From: Clostridia bacterium
GTDB lineage: Bacteria > Bacillota > Clostridia > Christensenellales > Aristaeellaceae
Direction of reading: 5' to 3'
Assembly (NCBI GenBank): GCA_030537335.1
Contig: JAUNNK010000001.1
Coordinates: 1-43,484 of the forward strand
DNA length: 43,484 nt
Part shown: positions 8,880 through 17,534 of the stretch, piece after piece
Numbering within the stretch: position 1 is the stretch's first letter
Layout: every line of letters starts with the position of its first letter
Notes under the pieces: generated by a model
What the model was told of the DNA's origin: nothing
The model's input: the letters and a program-made list of their open reading frames with translations, nothing else
Databases searched by the model: none
Program-made: the position numbers and the translations under genes

Positions 8880-10346
8880 TTATTCCTCCGCTCCTCTCAA
8901 CGTGGGATTGAGCGCATCGCGCAGGCCGTTGCCGAACAGGTTAAAGGAAATCATCATCAGCGAAATGAACAGCGCCGGGAAGAAGATCGCATGGGGATAG
9001 GTCGACAGCGCCGTCTGTCCGTTGGAAAGCATGGTGCCCACGCTGGTCAGCGTGGAGGAGTCCAGGTTCAGAACGCCCAGATAGGACAGGGACGATTCCG
9101 TGAAGATCACGCTGGGCACCATCAGCACGCAGGCCGTGATGATCGTTCCCAGGGAGTTGGGCAGGATGCTCCGGGCGATGATGCGCGCGTCGCTCGCGCC
9201 CAGGGTTCTGGCGGCCAGCACGTACTCCTGGCCCTTGAAGCGGTAGAACTGGGTGCGCACCGTGCTGGCCACGCCGATCCAGCCGGTGAGCACAAAGGCC
9301 AGCAGGAGCGCGCCCACCACGCCGATCTCCTTGCCCCAGCGCAGCTGCAAGAGGGAGAACAGCACCATGTACGGAACGGAGTAGAGCACGTCCACGATGC
9401 GCTCCATGACCATGTCCGCCTTGCCGCCGTAGTAGCCCTCGATCGCGCCGTAGATCGTGCCGATGAGGAAGTTGAGGGCGGAGACGATGACGCTGAGCAT
9501 CAGGGAGAAGCGCGCGCCGGAGGCCAGGCGGGACAGGATGTCGTGGCCCAGGTTGTCCGTGCCGAACAGGAAGCAGGGCTCCTGGCCGTTGATGTAGGTG
9601 AACCAGTCGTAGTAGTAGACGCGCACCTGATACTGGCTGCCGCCCATCTTGGTGGCGCAGTAGGCCAGACCATCCGGGCTGGTCTCGTCCTTCTTGTAGA
9701 TCGGAATCACTTCGCCGTTTTCATCGCGCTTGGCGATGCCCTTGGCATCGTGCTCGTACCAGTAATTGGCGTTGTCCTTGTTCATTTCCTGCATCACCTT
9801 GGAGGTGTTGACCAGGGGATAGAACAACTGAACGCCGGTCGCATTCTGATAGTCCAGCGCCGCCTGATACTCAGACGGGGTCAGGTTGATGTAGGTGTAG
9901 CCCACCGCGCGGTAGGAGTCGAGCACCACGTCGTAGTAGGTGTTGGTGCGGCCGTTGACGGTGGACTCGTAGCAGTCCTTGACCTCCACGATGGCACCCA
10001 TGCCCTCGTAGTAATCGTAGGTCTGCTGGTTCACGGTCTTGCTGCTGCATCCGTCCCAGAAGCCGAAGCGGCTCATGAGCTTGCTCTTGGGCAGCGCGTA
10101 GGTGTAGTAGACGTCCGTAAACGCCATGTTGTAGGTGGAGAAGATGGGCGTGAGCACCGCAAAGAGGATCAGCAGCACGATGATGATCGCTGCGACCACA
10201 GAGCCCTTGTTCTTCTTGAAGCGGCTCCACGCGTCGCCGAAGTAACCCACGGCCTTGGTCTCAAACTTCGCGTCGTGGATGTCCTCCTGGCGCTGCACGA
10301 AGACGAATTTCTCCGGCGCGCGCTCCGGGAAAGCTTGATTAGTCAT
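8880..10346 (-). CDS. oppC: Oligopeptide ABC transporter permease OppC with large extracellular insertion
   Basis: This permease is 488 residues, against about 300 for a typical OppC. A cytoplasmic N-terminus is followed by the first membrane helix at residues 49-69. Residues 70 to about 255 form a long polar, tyrosine-rich region predicted outside the membrane; the usual OppC pattern then resumes at FLFGTDNLGHDILSRL (259-274) with the remaining helices and the EAA-type loop (RTLGASDARIIARSILPN). The extra roughly 165 residues may be a domain contacting the unusually long OppA. The ATG at 10346 gives 8 bases of overlap with oppB and starts a plausible cytoplasmic segment; upstream in-frame residues derive from the oppB coding region. 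Confidence 0.9.
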   Translation of the reverse strand: MTNQAFPERAPEKFVFVQRQEDIHDAKFETKAVGYFGDAWSRFKKNKGSVVAAIIIVLLILFAVLTPIFSTYNMAFTDVYYTYALPKSKLMSRFGFWDGCSSKTVNQQTYDYYEGMGAIVEVKDCYESTVNGRTNTYYDVVLDSYRAVGYTYINLTPSEYQAALDYQNATGVQLFYPLVNTSKVMQEMNKDNANYWYEHDAKGIAKRDENGEVIPIYKKDETSPDGLAYCATKMGGSQYQVRVYYYDWFTYINGQEPCFLFGTDNLGHDILSRLASGARFSLMLSVIVSALNFLIGTIYGAIEGYYGGKADMVMERIVDVLYSVPYMVLFSLLQLRWGKEIGVVGALLLAFVLTGWIGVASTVRTQFYRFKGQEYVLAARTLGASDARIIARSILPNSLGTIITACVLMVPSVIFTESSLSYLGVLNLDSSTLTSVGTMLSNGQTALSTYPHAIFFPALFISLMMISFNLFGNGLRDALNPTLRGAEE

Positions 10347-11313
10347 TGCTCTTGCCACCTCCCATGCGAATCCGGGGATCCACCAGACCATAGCTCACGT
10401 CGATCACCAGCGTTGCCACCAGGCTGATGACCGTGTAGAACATGCTGACCGCCAGGAACAGGGCGTAGTCGCGCTCCAGGATCGAAGAGATGTAGGTGCT
10501 GCCGATGCCGGGAATGCCGAAGATCTTTTCAATGATCAGCGAACCGGACAGCACCGCCACGAACTGGCCGACGATCATGGGCATGATGGGCACCATGGAG
10601 TTGCGCAGGGCGTGGCGCAGGGTGGCCTGGCGGCGGGTCAGGCCCTTGGTTCGGGCCAGGAGCATGTAGTCGCTGGTCAGCGTCTCCGTCAGCTCCGCGC
10701 GCACCGCGCGCATCAGGCTGGCGATGGTTCCGAAGGACATGGCCATGATGGGAAGCACCATAGACTTGAGCATGGCCGGTTCCAGATAGTTGGTTCCGGC
10801 GTTGACGACGATGGGGAACCAGCCCAGCTTGAAGCCCAGGAAGTACTGCACCACGAAGGCGTAGACGTAGGCCGGAACCGAGATGAACAGCATGATGACC
10901 ACGGAGATGACGTGATCCTGCCACTTGTTCTTCTTCAGCGCCGCATAGATGCCGAAGATCAGGCCCAGCGGGATGCTGACGATCATGGCGCAGAGGTTGA
11001 CCGCGATGGTCGGCGGCAGCTTCTGCGCGATGTGCGATGTCACGGGGTTCAGGAAGGTGCCCACGTTGGTGCAGAAGCCCCAGTCCCACTTGGTCAGCAC
11101 GTTCTTCAGGAAGATGACGTACTGGGTGAGGATCGGCTCGTCGTAGCCCCAGGCCTTCCGCATCGCCAACACTGCGGCGGCCTGGTCGCCGTTTCCGCGC
11201 GGCAGCTGGTCGGGGAGCATACGGATCATCACAAAGCAGATCGTCATGATGATGAAGCAGACGAACAGCATCAATGCGATTCTCTTTGCGATGTACTTAC
11301 ACATGTGTTTCAT
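10339..11313 (-). CDS. oppB: Oligopeptide ABC transporter permease OppB
   Basis: This 324-residue membrane protein is the OppB/DppB-type permease. It begins with a cytoplasmic MKHMCKYIAKR stretch and a first helix (IALMLFVCFIIMTICFVMI), a periplasmic-side loop, and five further helices. The EAA-type coupling motif (YMLLARTKGLTRRQATLRHALRNS) that contacts the ATPases is well preserved. It pairs with OppC to form the channel for peptides delivered by OppA. It follows oppA after 162 bases containing two stem-loops, and overlaps oppC. Confidence 0.92.
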   Translation of the reverse strand: MKHMCKYIAKRIALMLFVCFIIMTICFVMIRMLPDQLPRGNGDQAAAVLAMRKAWGYDEPILTQYVIFLKNVLTKWDWGFCTNVGTFLNPVTSHIAQKLPPTIAVNLCAMIVSIPLGLIFGIYAALKKNKWQDHVISVVIMLFISVPAYVYAFVVQYFLGFKLGWFPIVVNAGTNYLEPAMLKSMVLPIMAMSFGTIASLMRAVRAELTETLTSDYMLLARTKGLTRRQATLRHALRNSMVPIMPMIVGQFVAVLSGSLIIEKIFGIPGIGSTYISSILERDYALFLAVSMFYTVISLVATLVIDVSYGLVDPRIRMGGGKSND

Positions 11314-11341
11314 GGCATTCGCCCTTTCATTTGCGCCATCC

Positions 11342-11400
11342 TACTACTCTTTGATAAAAAGCTCCCGATATGCGCGCAAGTTTTTTATCAAAGAGCAGTA
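11342..11400 (-). terminator. Long inverted repeat between oppA and oppB
   Basis: Two 19-base arms (11342-11360 and 11382-11400) pair with a single mismatch; the inner 14 bases, CTCTTTGATAAAAA and its complement, are perfect. The spacer is 21 bases. It lies directly upstream of oppB, whose start codon is at 11313. The AT-rich stem is not a standard terminator; an mRNA processing or stabilising element, or a protein-binding dyad, is equally possible. Confidence 0.55.
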
Positions 11401-11423
11401 TCGAGGCATGTATACGCGCGGCA

Positions 11424-11453
11424 GGCCCGCGCCGGAAATCTCCGACGCGGGCC
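11424..11453 (-). terminator. GC-rich stem-loop after oppA
   Basis: Arms GGCCCGCGCCGGA (11424-11436) and TCCGACGCGGGCC (11441-11453) form a 13-base stem with a 4-base loop; the one mismatch becomes G-U in the mRNA. It lies 22 bases after the oppA stop and has no T-run. It probably protects the 3' end of oppA mRNA or partly reduces transcription of the permease genes. Confidence 0.6.
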
Positions 11454-11475
11454 GCGCAATGCAGCCATTGAACGC

Positions 11476-13761
11476 TTAGTTGTAGTTCAACTGGTAGTTG
11501 TTCTGTGCGCAGAAGGCCTCCCACTCCGCATCGGTGAAGTTGTAGGTCATGCGACGGATGCCGCCGAAGCCGACCTCGAACACCTCGGTATAGGTGGGAT
11601 AGTTGACCTTCATGCTCAACAGCTGGGCAGTGCTGGGGCTGTACAGCGGGCAGTCGCGGTACTTCAGCAGCAGGTTCAGCTCCATCGTCGCCATGATCTG
11701 GTTCTTGACCTCCACGTCCGCGATGGCGTACTCGCCGTAGTAGAGCGCCTGATACCAGTCGTAGTAGGTCTTGGTCACCACGCTGCCGTCGATCTCGATG
11801 TCCAGAGTCTCGCTCTGGCCGTCGAAGCCGAAGTAGGGCTGCGGGGAGCCGGAGTCGTCGGTGGTCACGAAGAAGCACATCAGCTTGTAGGGATCGGACG
11901 CGCTGCCGTTCCAGGCGTTGTTGCAGATGTCATAATTGCCGCTGTCCAGCAGGTCGTAGTAGGCCTCGGAAACCACCATGTTGATGGTGATGCGGCCCTC
12001 CAGCGCGGTGCCCTTGGTGGCGGCGTCCAGCGCGTTCTGGATGAAGTTGACCTCGCGGGTGCAGGCGTCGTTGTTGCTGTAGGTGGGATAATCAAAGACG
12101 AACTTGTCGGTCTCGCTGACCACGCCGTCGGAGAGCGCCTGCTCGTAGCCGGACACCAGGCAGGCGCGCGCAGCATCCAGATCGTAGCCGGTGATCTCGT
12201 CCAGATCGTCCACGCCGTAGAAGGCCTTCAGGGTCTCGATGGCGGCCTCGCTGTCGCGATAGCGCGCGCCGGTCTCCACATCGTAGACGAAGTAGTCGCT
12301 GATCAGGCCGTACATCGGCTTTCCGTAGCCCTGCTGGGCCACGAAGTCCGGGCGGTTGATGGACAGGGAGATGCCCTTGCGGAAGTCCAGGTAGGTCAGG
12401 ATGGTCTTGTTGACGCCCGGCTCCTCGCGCTCCTTGAGCAGATCCATGTCATTGTTGATGTTGATGTAGTAGAGGTAGGGATTGCCCACGTAGACAATGT
12501 AGTCGCTGCCCTGATAGGTGCGCAGGGTATCCGCGTTCAGGCCCAGGGAATCCAGCTTGCCCTGGAGGAACAGCTGCTCCTGGGTTGCGCCCTCCTCCAC
12601 CACCGCAACCACGATATCGGTGGTCTGGAACTCGCCCTCGTGCTTGCCGTCCGTCCAGCCGTACCAGTTCTCGTTGCGGGTCAGGCGATACTCCTTGTCC
12701 GCCTGGAAGCTGGCGAGCTTGTAGGGGCCGAAGGACATGTAGGTGCTGGCAGAGGTGCCGTAGTTGGTCTTGATCATGTCGCCGGAGGGCTGCTTGCCGG
12801 CCTCATAGAGCGCCTCGTTGACCAGGCCGTAGGCGTAGCTGTTGTACTTGAAGAAGTAGGGGGTCAGCGGGTTCTTCAGGATGACGGTCAGCTCGTAGTC
12901 GCCGGTCTTGATAAAGCCAACATCCTCCCAGGAGGCCGCCTCCAGCTCCTGCTCGTAGAAGGCCATGTACAGGTAGTTGCTCGGGTCCTCGCCCCACTCC
13001 CAGCCGTAGGCCAGCATGTAGTTCACGTCGGCGATGACCTCGTCGGTGACGGGCACGTAGTCCTCGCCGCCGTACTTCTCATACAGATCCTCACCGGCCT
13101 CGTTGACGTAGCAGGCTTCGCTGCCGGGATAGTAGTCCGCAGCGGAGTAGCCCCAGAAGGCGCTGGTGGGCTGAGTGAAGCTGATGTACAGCGGCGCGTC
13201 GCCGCAGTCGGCGAACTCGTAGGTCTCGATGTCCGCCAGCAGGTACATGGCGGAGCCCTGACCGGCCTTGGCGTAGTTCTCCGCGTTGTAGATTGGCAGG
13301 GAGGAGTAGTACACGGAGGCCTGATAGTTGTTCATCTGGGGATTCAGGCACTGCTGCATGGAGTAGATGTAGCTGTCGGCGTTGATGGGCGTGCCGTCCT
13401 CCCAGCGCGCCTCGGGGTTCAGCGTCACGCGCCAAGCGTAGCCCTCGGTGGCGTCGGCGGGGACGCCCCACTTTGGATCGCCCGCGTACTGCGCGGTCAC
13501 GTCCTCCGGCTCCTCGGAGGCCATCTCGCAGGCCCACTCGTAGCCGTCGGCGCTCTCGTTCAGCACCAGCTCCCACATGTTGATCTCGGTGTAGTCGGTG
13601 ATGAACTCCACCACGGAGGCGTCATGGCTGTTCCAGGTGGTGGGGGTGGTGCCCGCGTAGCTGTTGAAGGTGTAGGTATCTCCCTCTGCCTGTGCGGTCG
13701 CCGCGAGGCAGATGCAAAGCGCCAGCGTCAGAACCAGCGCAAGAAACCGTTTCGCTCTCAT
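11476..13761 (-). CDS. oppA: Oligopeptide-binding protein OppA (SBP family 5)
   Basis: This 761-residue exported protein is the peptide receptor for OppBCDF and belongs to the family 5 extracellular solute-binding proteins. The signal peptide (MRAKRF, hydrophobic core) ends near residue 25 at ATAQA before EGD; the two cysteines in its core (LCIC) do not form a good lipobox. The family pattern is visible in WEDGTPINADSYIYSMQQCL, near residue 125, and in the C-terminal half. It is some 200 residues longer than E. coli OppA. The ATG at 13761 has AAGAGGA upstream and starts the signal peptide. It lies 79 bases downstream of pepF in the same direction. Confidence 0.88.
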   Translation of the reverse strand: MRAKRFLALVLTLALCICLAATAQAEGDTYTFNSYAGTTPTTWNSHDASVVEFITDYTEINMWELVLNESADGYEWACEMASEEPEDVTAQYAGDPKWGVPADATEGYAWRVTLNPEARWEDGTPINADSYIYSMQQCLNPQMNNYQASVYYSSLPIYNAENYAKAGQGSAMYLLADIETYEFADCGDAPLYISFTQPTSAFWGYSAADYYPGSEACYVNEAGEDLYEKYGGEDYVPVTDEVIADVNYMLAYGWEWGEDPSNYLYMAFYEQELEAASWEDVGFIKTGDYELTVILKNPLTPYFFKYNSYAYGLVNEALYEAGKQPSGDMIKTNYGTSASTYMSFGPYKLASFQADKEYRLTRNENWYGWTDGKHEGEFQTTDIVVAVVEEGATQEQLFLQGKLDSLGLNADTLRTYQGSDYIVYVGNPYLYYININNDMDLLKEREEPGVNKTILTYLDFRKGISLSINRPDFVAQQGYGKPMYGLISDYFVYDVETGARYRDSEAAIETLKAFYGVDDLDEITGYDLDAARACLVSGYEQALSDGVVSETDKFVFDYPTYSNNDACTREVNFIQNALDAATKGTALEGRITINMVVSEAYYDLLDSGNYDICNNAWNGSASDPYKLMCFFVTTDDSGSPQPYFGFDGQSETLDIEIDGSVVTKTYYDWYQALYYGEYAIADVEVKNQIMATMELNLLLKYRDCPLYSPSTAQLLSMKVNYPTYTEVFEVGFGGIRRMTYNFTDAEWEAFCAQNNYQLNYN

Positions 13762-13795
13762 GGATCGTCCTCTTTTCTTATCATTTATTGTCACA

Positions 13796-13815
13796 TGAAC
13801 CGCCGGGGCGGTTCA
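13796..13815. terminator. Short palindromic hairpin between pepF and oppA
   Basis: TGAACCGC (13796-13803) and GCGGTTCA (13808-13815) are perfect inverted repeats around 4 bases. With a stem of 8 bases and no T-run, it is either a weak terminator after pepF, an mRNA element in front of oppA, or an operator. Confidence 0.45.
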
Positions 13816-13840
13816 CAGGGGGTACAGCTTCATCCGGCGC

Positions 13841-15508
13841 TCACAGAAAGCGCCGCAGCCAGTCCACCAGCGAGGACAGCGTGTCCTCCGCGAAGGGATC
13901 CTTCAGCCCCGCCTGACGCACCAGCTCCGGGAAGCTCAGGTTGCCGGTACTGCGACAGAAGCCCAGGTAGCTCTGCCAGGCGGCGGTGAAGTCCGCATGC
14001 ATCCACTGGCAGTACTGCAGGGCGCACACCTGCGCCAGCGCGTAGTCCACGGCGTAGAACGGCCACTGGAACACGTGCGGGATGCGCTGCCAGCCGCAGC
14101 CCTGCTCCAGATTGGGATTGCCGCTGTGGTCGTCGCAGAGAACGTACTCCCTCTCCAGGCGCTGCCAGAGAAGGTTCCTCTCCTCCGGGGACAGCTCCGG
14201 CTGCTCGTAGACGCGCTGCTCGAACTCGTCCTGAAGGCACTCCCGGGCGACGAGCCGCACGGCGCGCTCCAGGTGCATCCGACGGTAGTCCTCCGCCCGA
14301 TCGCCGAAGAACAGCTCCATGTAGGGCCAAGTGAAGAACTCCATGGACATAGCGTGGGTCTCGGCGGCCTCCGAGGTGTAGCCGCAGCGCAGCCGCACGT
14401 CCTCGTCCCGCTTGAGCCAGGTCTGGAAGGCGTGACCGCCCTCGTGGCACATGATGTAGGCGTTTTCGCTGGTGCCGTCAAAGTTGGCGAAGATGAACGG
14501 CGCGCGGTACTTCTCGAAGGTCATCATGTAGCCGCCGCCGCGCTTGCCGTCGCGAATCTCCACATCATAGAGATGGTCGTCCAGCATGAACGCGATGAAC
14601 TCCGCCGTCTCCGGCGACAGGCGCGTGTACATCTCCCGGGTCGCCGCAAGGCATGCCGCCGTGTCGCCCAGGGGCACGGGGTTGCCGTTGGGGAAGCTGA
14701 CGGAGCAGTCGTAGCTGTACAGATGCGTAAGCCCCAGCCTCTCCCGGCGCTTTTCATCCAGCTCCCTTAGCAGGGGAACCAGATGCCGCTTCACCTGATC
14801 GCGGAACAAACCGACCTCCTGCGGGCCGTAGCCGATGCGGTACATGCGGTGGTAGCTCAGCTCCACATAGCTCTTCAGGCCCAGAACCTGCGCCTGACGG
14901 CTGCGGTTGTCCACCAGCTGCCCGTAGAGCGCCTCCAGCTCCCAGCGCTGCGCCTCCCAGGACTCGGACACCGCCAGGGCGGCGCGCCTGCGAACCTCCC
15001 GATCCTCGGACTGGGTCCACGCGGTCATCAGGTTGCGCTTGACCGCCCTCCCCTCCCACTGCACCGCGGCATTGGAAGTGAGATGGTTGTACCTGCTGAG
15101 AAGCTCGTTCTCCTCCGTCGCCAGCGGGATGAGTCGACTGTCGGAGCCCCGCAGGCCCTCCTCCATCATGGTAATGGCAAGTCTCCCTGTGATCTTCTCC
15201 AATTCCCCCCGGAAGGGTGAATTTACGATCAGCGCGTCCAGCTGGCTGGACAGGTCACTCACGCGGGGGCCGATCTCGTCGTAGTAGGCCTGCTCCGCCG
15301 CATAGAACGGGTCGTTTACATCCATATCGTGGCGGACGTAGCACAGCTCCATGGGGGTCATGTCCGCGTGGAGCGCATCGCGCCGCCGCAGCACATCCAT
15401 GCATGCCGCCGCGTCCGTCGCTGCCCGAAAATCCTGTATCAGCTCCCGATACCGCCGCTCGATCTCCTCAAAGCTGATGCGGCGGTAGGGCATCTCCTGA
15501 AAGCGAAT
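13841..15508 (-). CDS. pepF: M3-family oligoendopeptidase (PepF type), apparent AUU start
   Basis: This zinc metallopeptidase of family M3 hydrolyses oligopeptides in the cytoplasm, a natural partner of the Opp importer encoded directly downstream. Counting from the start chosen here, the HExxH zinc motif is H355-E-G-G-H359 (MCHEGGHAFQ), and the third ligand is Glu383 in AAETHAMSMEFF. The length of about 555 residues is normal. Family members usually begin with a sequence like MKFxEMPYxRP; here that corresponds to codons starting with ATT at 15508, preceded at ideal spacing by AAGGGGGAG. The next ATG (15493) touches an AGGAG with no spacing, and TTG at 15568 has a poor site. I therefore favour initiation at AUU, though 15493 or 15568 remain possible. 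Confidence 0.85.
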   Translation of the reverse strand: MRFQEMPYRRISFEEIERRYRELIQDFRAATDAAACMDVLRRRDALHADMTPMELCYVRHDMDVNDPFYAAEQAYYDEIGPRVSDLSSQLDALIVNSPFRGELEKITGRLAITMMEEGLRGSDSRLIPLATEENELLSRYNHLTSNAAVQWEGRAVKRNLMTAWTQSEDREVRRRAALAVSESWEAQRWELEALYGQLVDNRSRQAQVLGLKSYVELSYHRMYRIGYGPQEVGLFRDQVKRHLVPLLRELDEKRRERLGLTHLYSYDCSVSFPNGNPVPLGDTAACLAATREMYTRLSPETAEFIAFMLDDHLYDVEIRDGKRGGGYMMTFEKYRAPFIFANFDGTSENAYIMCHEGGHAFQTWLKRDEDVRLRCGYTSEAAETHAMSMEFFTWPYMELFFGDRAEDYRRMHLERAVRLVARECLQDEFEQRVYEQPELSPEERNLLWQRLEREYVLCDDHSGNPNLEQGCGWQRIPHVFQWPFYAVDYALAQVCALQYCQWMHADFTAAWQSYLGFCRSTGNLSFPELVRQAGLKDPFAEDTLSSLVDWLRRFL

Positions 15509-15588
15509 GTGGCTCTCCCCCTTCCCTGTCCCGACTTGAAAAAGCGAGGGCAAACAATACTTTGCCAAACCTTCGCCCTATTTTATAT

Positions 15589-15617
15589 TATATATATCAA
15601 ATCACAGGAATTGTCAA
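15589..15617 (-). promoter_or_regulatory. Promoter of pepF
   Basis: Reading the minus strand, TTGACA (15617-15612) is followed after 17 bases by TATATA (15594-15589); a TATAAT at 19-base spacing overlaps it. This would drive pepF, and possibly the whole opp operon because no clear promoter was seen before oppA. Confidence 0.7.
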
Positions 15618-15795
15618 TTGCCATTCTGCAATTTATCGGGAAAGAAATGCATATTTCTGTTTTTTTCAGGGGAATCCGGCCCGCACATGCGGTATTTTTG
15701 CCTTAGAAAACTCTTAGGCTTGCAAATCTAACCGAAGCGCTCGTGAAGCCACCTATTTTATATCACAATTCCCGCCAAAGCGCGCCGCCTTCCTC

Positions 15796-15824
15796 TTGCG
15801 AAAACAGGTGAAATTTGGTATAAT
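15796..15824 (+). promoter_or_regulatory. Promoter of the pfkB-aldolase-kinase unit
   Basis: TTGCGA at 15796-15801 and perfect TATAAT at 15819-15824 are 17 bases apart. The presumed start of transcription falls within or just before the operator at 15834-15851, so a bound repressor would block initiation. Confidence 0.82.
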
Positions 15825-15833
15825 GCATGTGGG

Positions 15834-15851
15834 TGCGTGTTCGCTAACGCA
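15834..15851. promoter_or_regulatory. LacI-type operator, copy 1
   Basis: The 18-base dyad TGCGTGTTCGCTAACGCA has half-sites TGCGT and ACGCA around a central CG. It lies 10 bases after the TATAAT box. Four related sites occur at 24992, 25077, 28482 and 28676. The likely binding protein is the LacI-family regulator at 25261-26331. Confidence 0.75.
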
Positions 15852-15887
15852 ACCCAAGAACTGTGCAGAAGTGAGCGTGATTCCTTC

Positions 15888-16820
15888 ATGATAAATACGA
15901 TCACATTGAACCCGGCCATCGACCACATCATCTATCTGAACAGATTTGAACGGGACATCACCAATCGTATCCGCGCGACACGGATCACCATGGGCGGCAA
16001 GGGCACGCACGTCTCGCTAAACCTGAAGCTCATGGGCTCCCCTTCCCGGGCGTTCGGCTTCGGCTTCGGCGCAACCGGCAAAAAAATCATCGACATGCTC
16101 CGGGAGGGCGGCGTCGAGCCCTACTTCGTCTACGACGAAAACGGCGAGAGCCGCACAAACTATCTCCTGGTGGAGGAAGAGACCAAGCATGCGACGCTGA
16201 TTTCCGACAAGGGGCCGCTGCCCACCGACGTGCAGGTGGAGGATTTCTGCCGGATGATGTCGGAAACGGTGCAGCCCGACGACTATCTCGTCTTTTCCGG
16301 CGACACCTCAAATTTCCCCGACCCGGGCATCTACAACAAGCTCATCGACCTGCTCTCCGACCGCAAGCTGCGCGTCTTTCTCGACGCCAGCGGTAAGACC
16401 TTCGAGAGCACCATCGCCCGGAGTCCCTTCCTGATCAAGCCCAACACCGACGAGCTCTCCACCCTGCTCGGGCGCAAGCTGGTCAGCGACGCAGAGGTCA
16501 TCGGGGCCATCAACGAATTGGACAGGTATCACATTGAGATCATCGCCGTTTCCCTCGGCGGAGACGGCTCCATCGTCCGCGCAGGCGACGCGCTCTACCG
16601 CGTCCATCCGCCAAAGGTCAATGTTTACAACACCGTCGGCTGCGGCGATTGCTATCTGGGCGGCCTGCTGCACGGCTTCGAGTGCGGAATGTCCATCGAG
16701 GACACGCTGCGCTATGCGACGGCCGTCTCCGCCGCGACCGCCGAATCCGCGCTCTCCGTGTTCTTTGATGTGCCCCGCTCCGAGGAGCTCATGAATGCTG
16801 TCAAGATCAAGCGGCTTTAA
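15888..16820 (+). CDS. PfkB-family sugar (phosphate) kinase, FruK/LacC type
   Basis: This 310-residue protein is a ribokinase/PfkB-fold kinase of the 1-phosphofructokinase/tagatose-6-phosphate kinase branch. It starts MINTITLNPAIDH, as family members do; the first signature is MGGKGTHVSLNLKLMG (35-50) and the catalytic loop near residue 250 reads VGCGDCYLGG, where the Asp is the expected base. It would phosphorylate a hexose phosphate or related ketose phosphate with ATP. The ribosome binding site is weak, and the ATG at 15888 is chosen from homology. The gene is first in a unit controlled by a strong promoter with an operator, followed after 26 bases by a class II aldolase, so kinase and aldolase probably act in sequence. 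Confidence 0.82.
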   Translation: MINTITLNPAIDHIIYLNRFERDITNRIRATRITMGGKGTHVSLNLKLMGSPSRAFGFGFGATGKKIIDMLREGGVEPYFVYDENGESRTNYLLVEEETKHATLISDKGPLPTDVQVEDFCRMMSETVQPDDYLVFSGDTSNFPDPGIYNKLIDLLSDRKLRVFLDASGKTFESTIARSPFLIKPNTDELSTLLGRKLVSDAEVIGAINELDRYHIEIIAVSLGGDGSIVRAGDALYRVHPPKVNVYNTVGCGDCYLGGLLHGFECGMSIEDTLRYATAVSAATAESALSVFFDVPRSEELMNAVKIKRL

Positions 16821-16846
16821 TTGATTACGATCGGGAGGTAATTGTC

Positions 16847-17482
16847 ATGTCCAATCTTTCCTACTATGAAATGCGCGTTGAAATGAGCAAGGTTGCCAAG
16901 CTGATGTGGGAGCGTCGCCTGACCAACGCCGCGGGCGGCAACTTCGCCGTGCGCGTGGACGAGAACCGCATTCTGATTTCCCCCTCCATGATGTCCGAGC
17001 ACCGGCACTGCGAGATGAATCCCGAGGACTTCCTGCTCATCGACTACGATGAAAACATTCTCGAGGGCACAGGCAAGCTCTCCCGCGAGGGCAAGATGCA
17101 CGTTTTGATCCTGTCCAACTTCAAGAACATCGGCGCGACCATCCACGCCCATCCCTTCTATTGCATGCCCTTCGTCGCGTTCTCCCAGCCCATTCCGAAC
17201 GTGACCGAGGCCACGATGGGCCGCGGCTACGTGGAGTGCATCCCGTGGACCAAGGCGTACTCCGAGGATCTGGCCAACAACGTGTATCAGTACTTCGAGG
17301 ATCGCCGCGAGCTGGCCGAGCGCAAGCCGATCGGCATGATCATGCCCAAGCACGGCGTGGTCGTCTCCGGCCCCACCATCTACGGCGCGTACTCCATGCT
17401 GGAGCGCATCGAGGCGGACGCCTTCTGCAACCTCGCCAAGAGCGTGATGTGGCCCGACATGCCCCTGCCGGACAACGACTGA
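16847..17482 (+). CDS. Class II aldolase (L-fuculose-phosphate aldolase-like)
   Basis: This 211-residue protein belongs to the zinc-dependent class II aldolase/adducin family (FucA, RhaD, AraD). The metal set is visible with FucA-like spacing: Glu81 (KLSREGKMH), His100 and His102 (IHAHPF), and His169 (MPKHGVV). Members cleave ketose-1-phosphates into dihydroxyacetone phosphate and an aldehyde, or epimerise ribulose-5-phosphate. GGGAGGT lies 6 bases before the ATG. It is co-transcribed with the PfkB kinase, and a terminator-like hairpin separates it from the FGGY kinase. A second aldolase of the family, at 26482-27207, has the same metal site but a different length, so the two probably have different substrates or steps. 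Confidence 0.83.
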   Translation: MSNLSYYEMRVEMSKVAKLMWERRLTNAAGGNFAVRVDENRILISPSMMSEHRHCEMNPEDFLLIDYDENILEGTGKLSREGKMHVLILSNFKNIGATIHAHPFYCMPFVAFSQPIPNVTEATMGRGYVECIPWTKAYSEDLANNVYQYFEDRRELAERKPIGMIMPKHGVVVSGPTIYGAYSMLERIEADAFCNLAKSVMWPDMPLPDND

Positions 17483-17496
17483 TATCCAGCAAAACC

Positions 17497-17534
17497 AAAG
17501 CCCTCAAATCTGCGTTTGTGGGCTTTCAATTTTT
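17497..17534 (+). terminator. Terminator or attenuator before the FGGY kinase
   Basis: AAAGCCC (17497-17503) pairs with GGGCTTT (17520-17526), with an inner CAAA/TTTG stem, followed by CAATTTTT. The ribosome binding site AGGAGG of the kinase begins at 17537, immediately after. It is a good intrinsic terminator shape, so it either ends the pfkB-aldolase message or lets part of it through to the kinase. Confidence 0.75.

Noticed and set aside
10612..13989. Very long open frame on the plus strand opposite oppB and oppA
   Set aside because: It is a codon-bias shadow of the GC-rich minus-strand genes; its translation is low-complexity (His, Val, Gly, Ala) and matches no family.
15494..15568. TTG start at 15568 for the oligoendopeptidase gene
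   Set aside because: It has only a weak, badly spaced ribosome binding site and adds 20 residues not typical of the family.
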